The notes under the pieces were generated by a model. The model made no database searches. It saw only the letters and a program-made list of their open reading frames with translations, and was not told where the DNA came from. From Triops longicaudatus (taxonomy: Eukaryota; Arthropoda; Branchiopoda; Notostraca; Triopsidae), in NCBI GenBank assembly GCA_022885665.1, contig JAGQDJ010000237.1, positions 286 through 64,285 on the forward strand: a stretch of 64,000 bases of DNA, written 5' to 3'. Both the position numbers and the translations under genes were made by a program. The first letter of the stretch is position 1, and every line of letters starts with the position of its first letter. Positions 12,001 through 22,400 of the stretch are shown here, in pieces.

Positions 12001-12441
12001 CAAAACTCAAATAATCAATGGTCCTGTATGGAAAAGTCAAGTAATTATGAAGTTATGCAGTACTCCAAAATAGAATATTTCAGAGTGTGCAGATGAATTT
12101 CCTAACCACAAACAGAGTAAATATGAAAAGAATGCCAAAACAGTAATGAGTTTTACCTTAGTTAACAAAAAAGTTAATGTAAGAAAACATACTAAGCTTA
12201 GAATTAACATATGGGAAGTAAATTGAAAGCTTTAAGTATTTTTTCCAATTGTAATGCCATATTCCAGTTTCTGGTTTCAGAAGTTGAAAAAAGGAATAAG
12301 AAGTAGAATAAAAAATTGACACGGAGCGAAAAGGAGACATGGGAAGGGATTTTCCTAGAAGAAAAAAGATTAACAAATTCCTTACCTGAAGCATACGTGT
12401 ATCAGGACGAGTGCTAGCCATATCCAGGCGCAGATTCGCAT
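4004..12441 (-). CDS. Wnt7: Wnt7-like secreted signalling ligand, six coding exons
   Basis: This gene encodes a secreted Wnt glycoprotein that binds Frizzled and LRP-type receptors. Six exons join without a phase conflict: 12386-12441, 7531-7763, 5154-5437, 4888-5009, 4598-4806 and 4004-4155. All introns are GT-AG and the total is 1056 bp, 351 residues. Residues 1-18 form a signal peptide. The mature part holds 24 cysteines, the number typical of Wnts. ECQFQFRHHRWNC lies at about 68-80. CKCHGVSGSC at about 201-210 carries the acyl-acceptor serine S207. The Wnt C-terminal cysteine block (CCGRGYNTYQY, then CQCKFHWCC) ends in CK. N-glycosylation sequons are at N79, N124 and N297. Wnt7 is favoured over other subfamilies by GSREAAVAYSI, WKWGGCSVDVGYGIQFAK, ARSLMNLHNNKVGRK and SDTDLVYLESSPNYCE, and by length (human WNT7A 349, recalled). 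The family is certain and the subfamily likely. ATXN10 lies upstream in the same orientation. Confidence 0.9.
4598..4806 (-). CDS. Wnt7: Wnt7 coding exon 5: basic linker and C-terminal domain start
   Basis: The exon encodes residues 232-302. A lysine- and arginine-rich stretch precedes DTDLVYLESSPNYCEAN and GRQCNRT (sequon N297). The acceptor TTACAG precedes 4806. The donor GTAGTC follows 4598 (phase 1). The upstream intron is only 81 bp. Reading through the donor gives unrelated residues before a stop, so splicing at this point is needed. Confidence 0.95.
4807..4887 (-). other. Wnt7 intron 4, 81 bp
   Basis: A short GT-AG intron between coding exons 4 and 5. It holds no other feature. Confidence 0.85.
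4888..5009 (-). CDS. Wnt7: Wnt7 coding exon 4: acylated serine motif
   Basis: The exon encodes residues 192-231 with LKLECKCHGVSGSCTLKTCW. The serine in HGVSGSC (S207) is the residue that Porcupine O-acyltransferase modifies in Wnts. The acceptor CCAG precedes 5009. The donor GTAAAAG follows 4888 (phase 2). The upstream intron is 144 bp. Confidence 0.95.
5154..5437 (-). CDS. Wnt7: Wnt7 coding exon 3
   Basis: The exon encodes residues 97-191: SREAAVAYSI, QACSRGNITACGC (sequon N124), NWKWGGCSVDVGYGIQFAKR and FVDARELEQDARSLMNLHNN. The acceptor CTCCATAG precedes 5437, and the donor GTAAGG directly follows the AAA codon ending at 5154 (phase 0). Confidence 0.95.
5438..7530 (-). other. Wnt7 intron 2, 2.1 kb
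   Basis: AT-rich intron with no recognised gene. A 22-bp imperfect direct repeat (CAAATYTACGARTGTA and on) sits at 5841-5862 and 5874-5895. The several open frames of 60-80 codons are ordinary for AT-rich DNA. Confidence 0.7.
7531..7763 (-). CDS. Wnt7: Wnt7 coding exon 2: N-terminal Wnt domain
   Basis: The exon encodes residues 19-97, including FGADILCGRIAGL, a GEGARLARAECQFQF block and RWNC with sequon N79. The acceptor AAAG lies just before 7763 and the donor GTAAGC follows 7531 (phase 1). The internal ATG at 7756 is not the true start, because no signal peptide would follow it. Confidence 0.9.
8993..9022. repeat. Poly(T) run of 30 bases
   Basis: Homopolymer in Wnt7 intron 1, seen as poly(A) on the coding strand. 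Just to its right a 33-bp direct repeat begins with GAAATTTGCATCGATC, at 9052-9067 and again at 9085-9100. Confidence 0.8.
9949..10372. repeat. Degenerate CCTAA pentamer tract
   Basis: About 420 bp dominated by AACCTAACC-like words with many substitutions. This is the C-rich strand of the arthropod telomere unit TTAGG. It lies inside Wnt7 intron 1, so it is interstitial. The strand does not switch in this tract. Confidence 0.7.
12386..12441 (-). CDS. Wnt7: Wnt7 coding exon 1: start codon and signal peptide
   Basis: The exon opens with ATG at 12441 and encodes MRICAWIWLALVLIHVCF. This is a hydrophobic signal peptide of Wnt type. The last two bases, AG, are followed by a consensus donor GTAAGG. 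Phase 2 matches the next exon, where AG joins G to give arginine. An in-frame TAA lies 21 bases upstream of the ATG, which fixes the start. The evidence for linkage is phase, hydrophobicity and the final length, since the intron is 4.6 kb long. Transcript data would settle it. Confidence 0.75.
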
Positions 12442-12456
12442 GACTTTTGAGCTGCC

Positions 12457-12462
12457 TTACAT
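12457..12462 (-). promoter_or_regulatory. Start-stop codon pair (ATGTAA) in Wnt7 5' leader
   Basis: The minus strand reads ATG immediately followed by TAA, ending 15 bases before the Wnt7 start codon and in the same frame. If the leader is transcribed through here, this is a minimal upstream open reading frame of the start-stop kind, which can stall or divert scanning ribosomes. Confidence 0.35.
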
Positions 12463-12659
12463 GTCTTTCGTGGTGCACGCAGAGACACTTACTGGACTGA
12501 CGTAACGATACAGGAAACCGCCAATCATAACGTTCCTTCACTCCTGCCCTCCGAACACAACAGTAAAACACTTTCGTACGTCTTTAAGCTTTCGTTCAAT
12601 TCCAAACTTTAATATATCACTCAGCTACTTTGAATGCTTTTTGTAACGGTTTCACTGAT

Positions 12660-13220
12660 CAAAACTTAAATGTCAGGAATTCTGTATAATTTCGAGTTTT
12701 CACGCAGTTTCGAAAACTTGTAGTGATTTCTATTTTTTCTGCAATTTCAATTCTTAAAAGAATTTCTTCGTAGTTTCAATGGTCTGACGTTCTGAATTTA
12801 CTTGTGATTCAAAAGCTAGAGATAATTCCGCCAATTTCAGACTCTGCGCAATTTGAAACTTTGTGATTTTAGACCTTCGGTAATTTCAATCTTGACTTCC
12901 AAGATTTTCGGAATAAAGAGTTTTTCTGGAACTTCAAGTTTCATTTAGTCGGAACGTTGAGTTAAAATAGTGCTGGGAAACTCAAAATTTTACTCGGTCT
13001 CACAAATAGTTGCTCACCGATTTTTCCGTAGCTTGAAACCGTCCTTTTGTTCAATTGCCAAACTTCCAATTTTCCAATTACCATGCGAATAGTTTTTGGC
13101 AATTTATTGTGCTTCGAAAGTTCGTGGCACTTTGCAGTCCTTGCAATTTTCTTCCCGTTCAAGATATCGTCATGAATTCGAAATATTGGTTGTTGATTTC
13201 TTAGATTTCTGAAACTTTAG
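12660..13220. repeat. Degenerate 20-25-bp repeat around AATTTCAA
   Basis: Many spaced variants of a word like TTCGGYAATTTCAAACTTTG occur (for example near 12738, 12768, 12830, 12848 and 12878). Spacing is irregular, at 20-25 bp. It looks like an old decayed minisatellite immediately upstream of the Wnt7 start. Confidence 0.4.
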
Positions 13221-14799
13221 CCATTTCCAAGTGCTACGTTAAAGAATTTCCGTGTTTTCTCGACATTAGTAATCTTTGATCACTTCGTTGTTTAATTTTC
13301 TATTTTCAATGCTTTTGTACTCTTTCACAGTTTTTCAAAAACAATTTTCCACGTTGGTAATAACCCTTTTACGGTTGTTGTATTCAACTTTCTGAAGGAT
13401 ATCCCAGCGAACAAAGCCGTTTAGCTCACCAGCGCTCTTCAGAACGAGTAGTTGGACACTATTACAACCTCACATGTGAGTATTGCACGCACTTATCCTC
13501 TCTCAATCCAGCGTGGAAGTGGTCAGCTCGGGCGATCTTTGAGTAGTGTCGGTACCTGGAGCAAAGTCGACAGGTATCACCACCACCACCACGGAAAACC
13601 GGCGGTCAACTTTTTCACAGCACGCTAAAACCTTTAACATCCACCAAGCAAAAAGGTCTTTGGGGGTTGCTTTTCTCACCCACCCCTTATTACTCACACT
13701 GTACCCCGAGTATTGTTGGAAAACTCCCCAATTCACAACTCAAAACTCAAAACTTCTCAGAACAATAACACAATTAGCGTGTCTTCCAAACTTTTCATGA
13801 CTGGACGCGCTACCTGCATCCACCCGAACCCGATACTCTACCACTACTACTATTACCAACCCGACTACCTGCCGGATTCAACCATTACTAGTCATCTCCC
13901 TCAACTATTGTGATCTTTTTTGGCGGGAACCACGTGTGAAAGTGGTTCAGGATTTTAATGATAGCCTGAATTTCGCCGGTAATAACATTTAAAGCGAAGA
14001 GCCAATGAAAACGTGTCTGAACAGAGTGGTAGGGTGAGGTGGTAACTTCCGACCCTACCCAACAAACACTTTAGGATCGTTGGCGCTTTTGCTCCTGGCT
14101 TTAACACCATCATGCGCCTTCTTTTGTCCTAACTAACCAAAAAGTCGCCACTACTCAGCTCGAAAAAAAAAAAACAGACAAAAAGGGTAAAAAAAGAAAA
14201 CCAGTTGTTACCATTTACGTAAAAAAGACAAGAGAATTCTTTTCTTTTTTTCTTTTTAGCTTCTTGGTCTTGAGCCATCTTCTACTACCAAAAAGACATT
14301 CTCGAGTTTTCCTCACTGGACGAGAGAGAAGGGGAAGACAACAACACAAAAAGGGTGCGAAGGAGAAAATGAAGACTATGAGTTTGGCTTTGCATCTTAA
14401 AGGCTCCTGATTTGCATGTGAACCGAGCCCTAAGAATGCTAATACCCTCGTATCAACCGAGTTACTCTACCAACTTTAACTATTACGAACTAATTAAAAA
14501 ATATCTATAATCGTAGTATAATCTTATTAGTACTATACAAGAATGTTGGCCATGCTAATAATGCAGTTGTGTTCTATTAAAAAGTAAGATTCGAAAAAAT
14601 TACCACCAATTATGGTAAAGTCCAATTAGCGCGAGACTGTAGACACGTTTTTCTGGCTCATTCTTAAGCTTGTCCGGTTTAAGTATACCATGACCTTCCA
14701 ATATTTAGTACTAAGATCATACCAAATTAGTCTGTAAACCGCAATTGTAACAACTTTTGTATCTAAGACTTTTTTTTTCCGTCGAAAAAGTCAGTTGAT

Positions 14800-15365
14800 T
14801 TGCATGAAGCGAGTTTTTTTGTTGCAACGTCCGTCGCAAACTCGGCTGTTGCCAACTCGTAGTAAAGCGCACACGCCGCCCAAGTTGAACATGAATGATT
14901 ACGGACAGTTAAAAGAACTCGCTAACACATTTTCTTCCAAGAGAGGGAGCCTAATTTGCATCCTACGTCCATTTTTGCGCGTCCGGCGCCATGATTCGCG
15001 CACGCTGGGGGCTGCAAACATTTTTCGAGCCCACCAACGTAAACTGTACGCTGTTTTCTCCCAAAGGGCGAGAGAAAAAAATAATGTTCATGAATTATAG
15101 ATGAACTGGCATAAAAAAGGCAGACAGCGATGACAAGCCATGCTTTTTGTCTCACTTCTCATATTTCGTCTTCTGCCAAAAACCTGCTCCCCAACCCCCA
15201 TCTCGCTGCGGAATTAGCAATTATTGATGCCAAGAAAAAGATAACGCTAGTTGTAGTAGTAGCTTGCCCGGCTCACGCCCCGCCCCCGTGCCTTAGCTCG
15301 CTCCCCGCACGTCCCCACGCCGCGTCTCGGCAACCACGTGGTCCAAAGCCAAGCTGTTGGCGTCT
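14800..15365. promoter_or_regulatory. CpG-rich patch with GC-box and E-box-like words
   Basis: Inside otherwise AT-rich DNA, this stretch has clusters of CG dinucleotides, notably at 14977-15010 and 15265-15345. It includes CGCCCCGCCCCC (a GC-box-like word at about 15276-15287) and the palindrome ACCACGTGGT (15333-15342, an E-box). It lies 2.4-2.9 kb upstream of the Wnt7 start codon. A promoter or enhancer role is inferred from composition only. Confidence 0.3.
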
Positions 15366-16860
15366 TTTCGTAGAGTAAAATGTAGTGACTTGGCAAAATG
15401 AGCTGCGCTATTCTCTTTTAAGGTTACCAGCACGGAAACCTCCTTCTCACCAGCCTCTTCTTAACCTTCTTAGCCTTTCTGCCCTGTAAGCTAACTCTTC
15501 AAAGTCATTAACACACAAGTAAAAAGAAAAGACGAGAGAAAAAAAAAAGGTAACGCCATACTTGACAAGCTCAAGGGGGAGCTCCAGAGCAGCAGATAAC
15601 AGCTGAAAAAGGCAAAGGGGCATAAAGTGAGTCTTTTACACCAGGTAAAGGTAGAAGGAGGCAACCGAAAAAGTAGTCAAGAGACCATAAATAACCCACT
15701 GAGATGATATAATTACGGAGGAAGGTGTAAAGCCCCCTTTGGGGAGGGGGGCCGCACAACTACGAAATCACGCCACTTGGCATTATACACCGAGCCATTC
15801 GATAGCAGTGGTTAAGTCCATCCAAGACCATGTAGAAGCGTGTGTGCACCCATATTTGTAATAAACAGAGGCAGCTCGAATTTCTGGTGCATTTCAAATT
15901 TGTATTTCTTTTTTTTGTTATTTTTGCTTAAGTCGGCACTTTTTATTTAATTCATTTACTTCCACACTTTTTAATCCTGTTTTTAAAACTTTCAATTATA
16001 AATATATTTTTCTAGCTACTTTTAGATTTTTAAAATTTATTTTACTTAGTGTTCCTTTTCTTTTGATTTATTTTCACTTCGTGCTCAAAGAAAAAAGCAG
16101 CACGATAGATAAAATATGCTTGCTACACATTTGGACAATCATGCCGTTTTCCGAAGCGTTCCAAGACACCAAACCCGCGAGAGGCCGATGAAGATGAAGG
16201 AGATGAACCCCAGGATGCCGGGCTCATTAATATTCAAAAAAGGTGCCACTTGTTTTAAACATTTGGATATCGGAATATCAGGGCCCAACAAAACATTCCT
16301 TTGCCATTTACTATTTCGACATGCGTTTTTATTACGTCTGTCACGAATAACTACACTAACAATCCAATCCTTTCATTGCCCATACAATTTTTTGGCGTTC
16401 TCCGAAACACGAAACAACAAAATTGGAGACCTACCCCTTTTTTTTCAAACGTGACGTAAAAACCGGAGGCTTCGAAACGACATGGCATCTTTCTAGAGTG
16501 ACATGCATTCACAAGCCATGTCAAGAATGCGAAAAAAAAGTTTTTTTTTTCTTACATGTTCCTGTACATCCTTATACGGAACGAAATGCGTTCAACGTTG
16601 AAGGTTACGTACCGTACTAGTCCTGTACTACATTAGCTTATACGTCACGTTTGTTGGCAATCACGAATTCCTCTAGCGGCTGACATACTGAATGAATGGG
16701 CGGTGCCGATGTGTGTCGAGTAGATTGGGAAAAAGAGAGTAATAATTAACCATAATTACTTTTCATTTAAAAAAGTATTAGTACAACAAAAGTTGAGTCC
16801 TCTTTTTTTCTCTTTTTTTTTCAAATCTTGTTTCACATTGCTTTCAGTGGGTTAGAACAT

Positions 16861-17097
16861 TAACACGTAAATTTACCTTAACCGAACTGTAGGCCTATCT
16901 TAACTATTCTACCCTAGCTTAAAATTAACGAACCTACTTAAATTCACCAACTTAACATTTCCATTAACGTTTCCATATCCTGTGTATTCAAGGTTAATTA
17001 CGCGAAATTGGATTAGGATAGTTTTGGTTAGGTAATTTTAGTTTGCTTTGATTTATTAAATGGATTACATTAAGTAAATTAACGTTAGGTTAGGCTG
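16861..17097. repeat. CCTAA/TTAGG pentamer tract with strand switch
   Basis: The left half carries CCTTAA/CCTAA-type words and the right half (from about 17013) carries TTAGG-type words such as GGTTAGGTAA and TTAGGTTAGG. The tract is therefore inverted about its middle. It is degenerate and interstitial. Confidence 0.55.
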
Positions 17098-18114
17098 CGG
17101 TTCGTGATTAAGACACAAAGTACCCAAATAATCATCATACAATATTGGTTCTGAATCAGCTTGAAAACTCGAACTGATTGAAGACAGATTTGTTTTTACT
17201 AACATTTTAAAATACACCTGAAGCGCCAAGAATACTGCGAAAACGCAAAAATACTCAAAGACACAAGAATTCTAAAACACATGTGATCAGAGATATACGC
17301 AAATTTAAACTAAAAGAGCAAGTCGTACGCACCACCTGTTGCCTTTCTGATTATTAACTTTTTAAGTACTGTACATATTTTCGCGTTTGATTCTTTTTGT
17401 TGTCACAATTGGCCATGGGCCATTCAGTAGTGACGGCACCGAGCTATGCTCATGCTCGATCTCTGAGTAAAAACTTATGTCAGAAAATTGTACCAATTAA
17501 AAATACCACATTTTTAGCCAAGCGTATATTTTTATTACACTTTTTATGCGAAAGTATAAGCGACAGAAAACTGAAGTACAAAAAAAAAAAAAAATAAATA
17601 AAACATAAAAAAATAAAAAATAAAATGAAAACTTGCGGATGATGATTGCACAATACTGCTGCCAGTACCGAACAAACGGATGCCGATTTTCACACGAATT
17701 ATTCCACCTCGCATGACTTGGATTCCTGTTATTTTTTTTCAGGGATTGTTAGTTTGAGCATTCTTACAAGGAAAATGTCACCTGGTGAGACAGGTCAGAA
17801 TTTGGCTTTCCCCAAGCAATTCTCTGACCAGGTTGAACGGCAGAAACCTCCGGCGAAGTATCGCTTCATCTGTCTGTCACGCGCCATGACATTCCACGCT
17901 AGGTTTCCATCACTGTCAACTTCAATTTGCGCCTACTGCAAAGCCTTAGGCCCATTATCCCTTCTCGGCTACAGAAAGAGGTTATCATACGCATGCTTTG
18001 AATCTGCCGAGCTAGATTAACTTCCAACTTTGGGCGTTTTGCACCAACCTACCTCACCTGTCTCCTTCCATTTCACTTTCCTCCTAATCTCCTCTTTTTC
18101 TTTTTTGTTCTCTA

Positions 18115-18126
18115 TTTATTTTTATT
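18115..18126 (-). promoter_or_regulatory. ATXN10 poly(A) signals, two adjacent AATAAA
   Basis: The minus strand reads AATAAA twice back to back, 110-121 bp after the ATXN10 stop codon. The T-rich and GT-containing sequence downstream fits a cleavage region. This is the most likely 3' end of the gene. Confidence 0.5.
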
Positions 18127-18203
18127 TGTCTTTTGTCTGAAGAAAAATTTTTCCTCGCTTGATATGTAAATCTATACAAATATGAATAACACACATAACA
18201 AGG

Positions 18204-18223
18204 GTTTGCCCTTAAAGGGCCAA
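18204..18223 (-). other. Hairpin just after the ATXN10 stop codon
   Basis: TTTGCCCTT and AAGGGCCAAA form an almost perfect inverted repeat 13 bases downstream of the stop codon, within the predicted 3' UTR. The function is unknown. Confidence 0.35.
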
Positions 18224-18235
18224 ACAAGGTCTCAA

Positions 18236-18435
18236 TCATGTATTGGGATCAACTTTGTCGCTGTTGTCCTTTGTCAAACGCAAGCCGGTTTGGGTGGATT
18301 GGACACTATAGCCAGTACCACGGAGCGCCGCCGGTTGGACGACTCCTTGGGCGGTCAGCGAGCCAATTAATTCCTGATTTGACACGTTGCTCTCGCACAG
18401 GTTGCGAATGGCCAGCACAGCCCATTGCGTTATGA
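18236..18435 (-). CDS. ATXN10: ATXN10 coding exon 7 with stop
   Basis: The exon encodes residues 409-474: ITQWAVLAIRNLCESNVSNQ, ELIGSLTAQGVV and a variable tail ending DKVDPNT before TGA at 18236-18238. The acceptor TTTCGCCATTAG precedes 18435. The opposite strand is open by chance over 18238-18435. Confidence 0.92.
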
Positions 18436-19395
18436 CTAATGGCGAAAGAGACAACATTTTAAGCATTCAGACAGCGGAAAACAAACGGAATGCAAGATTT
18501 ATGTGCTTCAAACGTACCAACAATGATTTAGAGTGACCAAAAGTCAAGAACGAGAAAAAAGGAAGAGCAAGGCAAAAAACTAATTAAGGATACACAACGC
18601 GGTCCCTGAGTTACGAATGAGACTCTCTCGTGCTTAACATCCTTTTACAGCAAATTAGACTAAATGTCGCTTGGAGTTTGAAACAACGGCAAACTTTACA
18701 ACAGAAAACTTTTTGTCCAAAACTTGATAACCTCCATTAATCGATAAATATTCACTTGACGTACGACCTACATCACCTTCTAGAGGGAGGTAGCATGGAC
18801 ACATGTAAGATCTTTTCATGGATGACTTGGTTCGCTATTGGTACGAAAGGTGATTTCCTTTTGTGTAGCCGATTCTACCTTCAGAGCATGACTGACACCT
18901 ATAAATTAACTTTCACAATAATAATGCAACACGAATTCAGTTTTAACCGCTAAAGTCGACTTATGTCATCGGAAAATAAATTTATTGACTTGTCCCTGTT
19001 TAGTGAAAAGCACTTGAATTTCGCGAAACCTTTCCTATCAGGCTGATTTTTTTTCCAATAAAAAAAGAATTAGGCTAATATAACTACGTGCGTGATTGAA
19101 TGCCTAGTTTCACACAATCGTTAATGTACTGAACAACTTGTCTGTTAATATTTTTTAGATTAATTGTTAGATTTAAGTTTATTCAATTACAATGACGTTT
19201 AATTATCTTTCCTATAGTCTGTATGTGTGCGCCTGAGTTAGGTTTTGCTACGTTTAGTTAGCTTAGGTTGACAAAAAAGGATGAAGAACAATTCTGGCTA
19301 CAGCCCTGTGTACGAACGTACTTTGTTACGTACAAAACTATTATATCACGTACAATATTATCCAGAAAAGATGATTTTTCTGAAGTGGGGGACAA

Positions 19396-19426
<31 letters not shown>

Positions 19427-22400
19427 ACAACAAAGGCGCTTTGGCGTGCTCCAGTCAATGTGAATTCAAAAGCGAGCAGAAACCGTGTTTTTCATGTTTT
19501 ACACCTTCATTCCTTCGACTCGGTTGCAGGCATGCACACACGTCAGTACACGGAGATAAGATCAATGCCGATACATGTTTCTCCACAACGCTGTACCCTG
19601 TCGGTGCTTAAAAAACTCAAAGTATTTTTTTTTAAAGTCAGGCTGTTTTTCAAGTAACTTGCTAACTCATTTTCTAAATCGACTCAGTTTACGTTAAATT
19701 CCCCACATGGATTTGCACACTTCCATTGTTTACAACAGGAACAGTAATTATTATCAATTGTTGGTAGTAATAAAAGTTACTTAGACAACAACGCTCGCAG
19801 GTACTCAAGTATTGCATGCTCGGAATGAAGCTCTCTGAGCTACGAACTACCGTTCCATTTTTATTATTTTTATTATTATTACCACTGATTGTTTTGAAGG
19901 TAAACTTTTATTCGTCGAGTACCCATGATCTGATGGAAGAGTGACCTGGAAAAATCTAAGGGCGTGTACTTGCTGGACCTTTCATTGTTACCGAAACAGT
20001 TGGACGTTATTTACAACATCACATTCTCTTTGCTTTATCCGTGACAAGGACTGACGTCGCCATACAGCACAACAGCCTTCGCTAGTAGTTAACTTTTACC
20101 TTGTAGAAATGCCGTAACTAAGGACCACAATACCAGGGTCCTTCTCTTCATAAAAACTTGCACAGTACGAATAAAACAAAGTAAAAGCACTTACAAGGAT
20201 TTCGTGCATCTGCGCTGCAGGCTTCTAAAATTGGTACAATGGCTTCCAACTCACGGACCTTGATTATTTTTTTCACAGACAAAAGAAATTGAATTATCAT
20301 TTGTTTGTTTAACTCCTATCTTTTTCTAAACTTGTACGTACTTGATCTTGGTTCCTTTTGTGCTGGTAACACAAGTTACCGACAAGACGAATAAGGTCAC
20401 GTCGAAAGCCGTACGCTGGATGACGCCGCAAGATTTCACTTTCAGTCGAATTGACATCAAAAGAACCTAAATCGTCCACCGCTGTGAATCCATTCTTCTC
20501 GCCTTCCACTTTGCCCAAGGCGTGAATACTTCGCAACAGAACTTTGCATAACAAACAAACAGTAAGCAAAAATCTCCAAAATACATGAATAAAAGTGCTT
20601 AACAGATATTAAAAAACAATAAATATACTATAGTATAAATGAAGAAAAATAACTTAAGTAAATGAAATAAAATATAGAAGCAAACGATTCAAATGTAAAT
20701 AAATAAAAAATTAATCTAATAATTAGAAACTGTCTAATTAACTTTCCTTTATTTAGTCGATTATTCACGTGCTTATTTCTATACGTATTTTCGTATGTTT
20801 GATTTAGAATAACTCAAAGAACAAAAATTATTTTTGCTTTACATCTTTGGCTTACATTCTATAAGACAAACAAGTCAATGCAGAGAAATAAAAATAATAA
20901 GCAAAATATAGGAAAATTAAGCTGATAATTAAGAAAGATATCTTGAGGAGAAAAATCGAGGAAATCAGTGATAAGTTAAGCAAAGGGCAGCACGAAATCT
21001 TAACATACATACTGCATCGTGGAGTAGGGTGACATCTTGCTGCAAAAATGTTCGGTATTGTTCATTGGCAGAGGCGAGGCATAAAATTTCTAACCACTGC
21101 ACCACGGGTAAAGCTTTTTGGTGCACATCGTCACTCACGGAGGAGTAGCACGTTTGCAGAATCGAATCGGCACAGGATTTGAAATGCAAAACAGCCTGCT
21201 CCATCACTTGGACGTTGACAAGTTTGCCCGCTGAGGCAGCCGTGAAACACGAGTGCAGAATGTCAAGACTGCTGCTTTGCTCCTCGGAGCTTAATTGCCC
21301 AATTACTTTCAGCCAATAGTCACCCTCTTGAACTAACCGTTCCAACGCGTACAAACTGCGAAATTTGGAAGAAATCAGATTTGTTTTTCGGAGCTGATTC
21401 AATTCGTTCACTAGTCAATATATCTTTGCTCTAAATCTCAGCAGGCGATGGAAATGAAAAAGCTACTAAAAAAAACATGCAAAAAAGCGAAGAGTAAAAG
21501 ATTTTAAAAAGCAAACCTTTTACTTAAAAAAGACCTTCCACAGCTGCCGTGTGAATTCGATATTAAAAACGTATTTTAAGCCGTGAAACACGAATTAAGT
21601 TAAAGGTACCCTCTTTACAGCGTAAAAATTTTACTAATAATTAAAAAATGCGCAACATTTATGAAGCTAAATGTAAAATCAAGAAAAGAAAAGTTTAATG
21701 AAATAACAAAAAGTTAGAGTTTACTGTCGAGAATACTACTGAAGTCTAGAAATTTGCAAATTAATAAAAAATATGAAACGCAAGCACCTAACGTATTTAA
21801 GAATGAAGAACGAGAAATCAAAATGAATCACAAAAATCGTGAACTCATTCAAAAAAATGGTTAAGACGTTTTTTTTTTAAAAAAAATATCACTCGAAATA
21901 TTACCAGAATTCTAAATCACGGTTGACGCCCAAGAACAGCGTTTTTATGAATTCGACATCTTCCAAAGCTGATACTGCGACGGATTTCACCAAATTGAAG
22001 TAGAAAAGCGATGCATAGTACGACAACTTGTCTTCATGTTCCAAATATGTACTAAAAAAGAATCAAAGAGACTTAAACGTCAGAATGTTAAAAAGTAAGT
22101 CAAAATAAGAAACAAGATAACAAACAATTTCAAACTTGACTTCTCTAATATACATGGTAGGGTTTGTTCAAAAGATGGTTCATGTTTTCGTTTTCTGCCT
22201 TACTTTGCTTGTGATTTGGCGAGGAGCCACAAAGGACTGCACAACGATGCGTCAGACGTGGTTGCGTTGCTCAGAAACTGAAGGCCCGCTTGCAACAAAT
22301 GTAGATTTTCATCATGGGTGCGTTTTACTTCCTCATTAAAGAAATTCATGACCATTGAAGAGAAAGTTTTAGCTTTAGGAGACGACAAAGGCGTCCTGCC

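Larger units (their letters stand above)
7764..12385 (-). other. Wnt7 intron 1, 4.6 kb
   Basis: Long intron separating the signal-peptide exon from the rest. It contains a 30-base T run (8993-9022), a tract of CCTAA pentamers (9949-10372) and a pyrimidine-rich stretch at 10630-11200. First introns of signalling genes often carry enhancers, but no specific element can be named here. Confidence 0.65.
12442..18114. other. Spacer between ATXN10 and Wnt7; Wnt7 5' flank
   Basis: 5.7 kb with no coding exon that I can support. It should hold the Wnt7 promoter and 5' leader. Visible contents are a degenerate AATTTCAA repeat (12660-13220), short CAC and TAC runs (13570-13590 and 13840-13860), a hairpin GAACCAC/GTGGTTC (13927-13948), a CpG-rich patch (14800-15365), a CCTAA/TTAGG tract with a strand switch (16861-17097), and A/T homopolymers. 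Confidence 0.6.

Noticed and set aside
12158..12571. 137-codon minus-strand frame at the Wnt7 first exon
   Set aside because: It overlaps the signal-peptide exon in another frame and runs through its donor site. The Wnt reading explains the position better.
14922..15155. Minus-strand frame beginning with a signal-peptide-like MRQKAWLVIAVCLFY
   Set aside because: The rest has no domain, and it lies in the CpG-rich patch. It cannot be joined in phase to Wnt7 better than 12386-12441.
18238..18435. Plus-strand frames over ATXN10 exon 7
   Set aside because: Antisense shadows of a well-supported exon.
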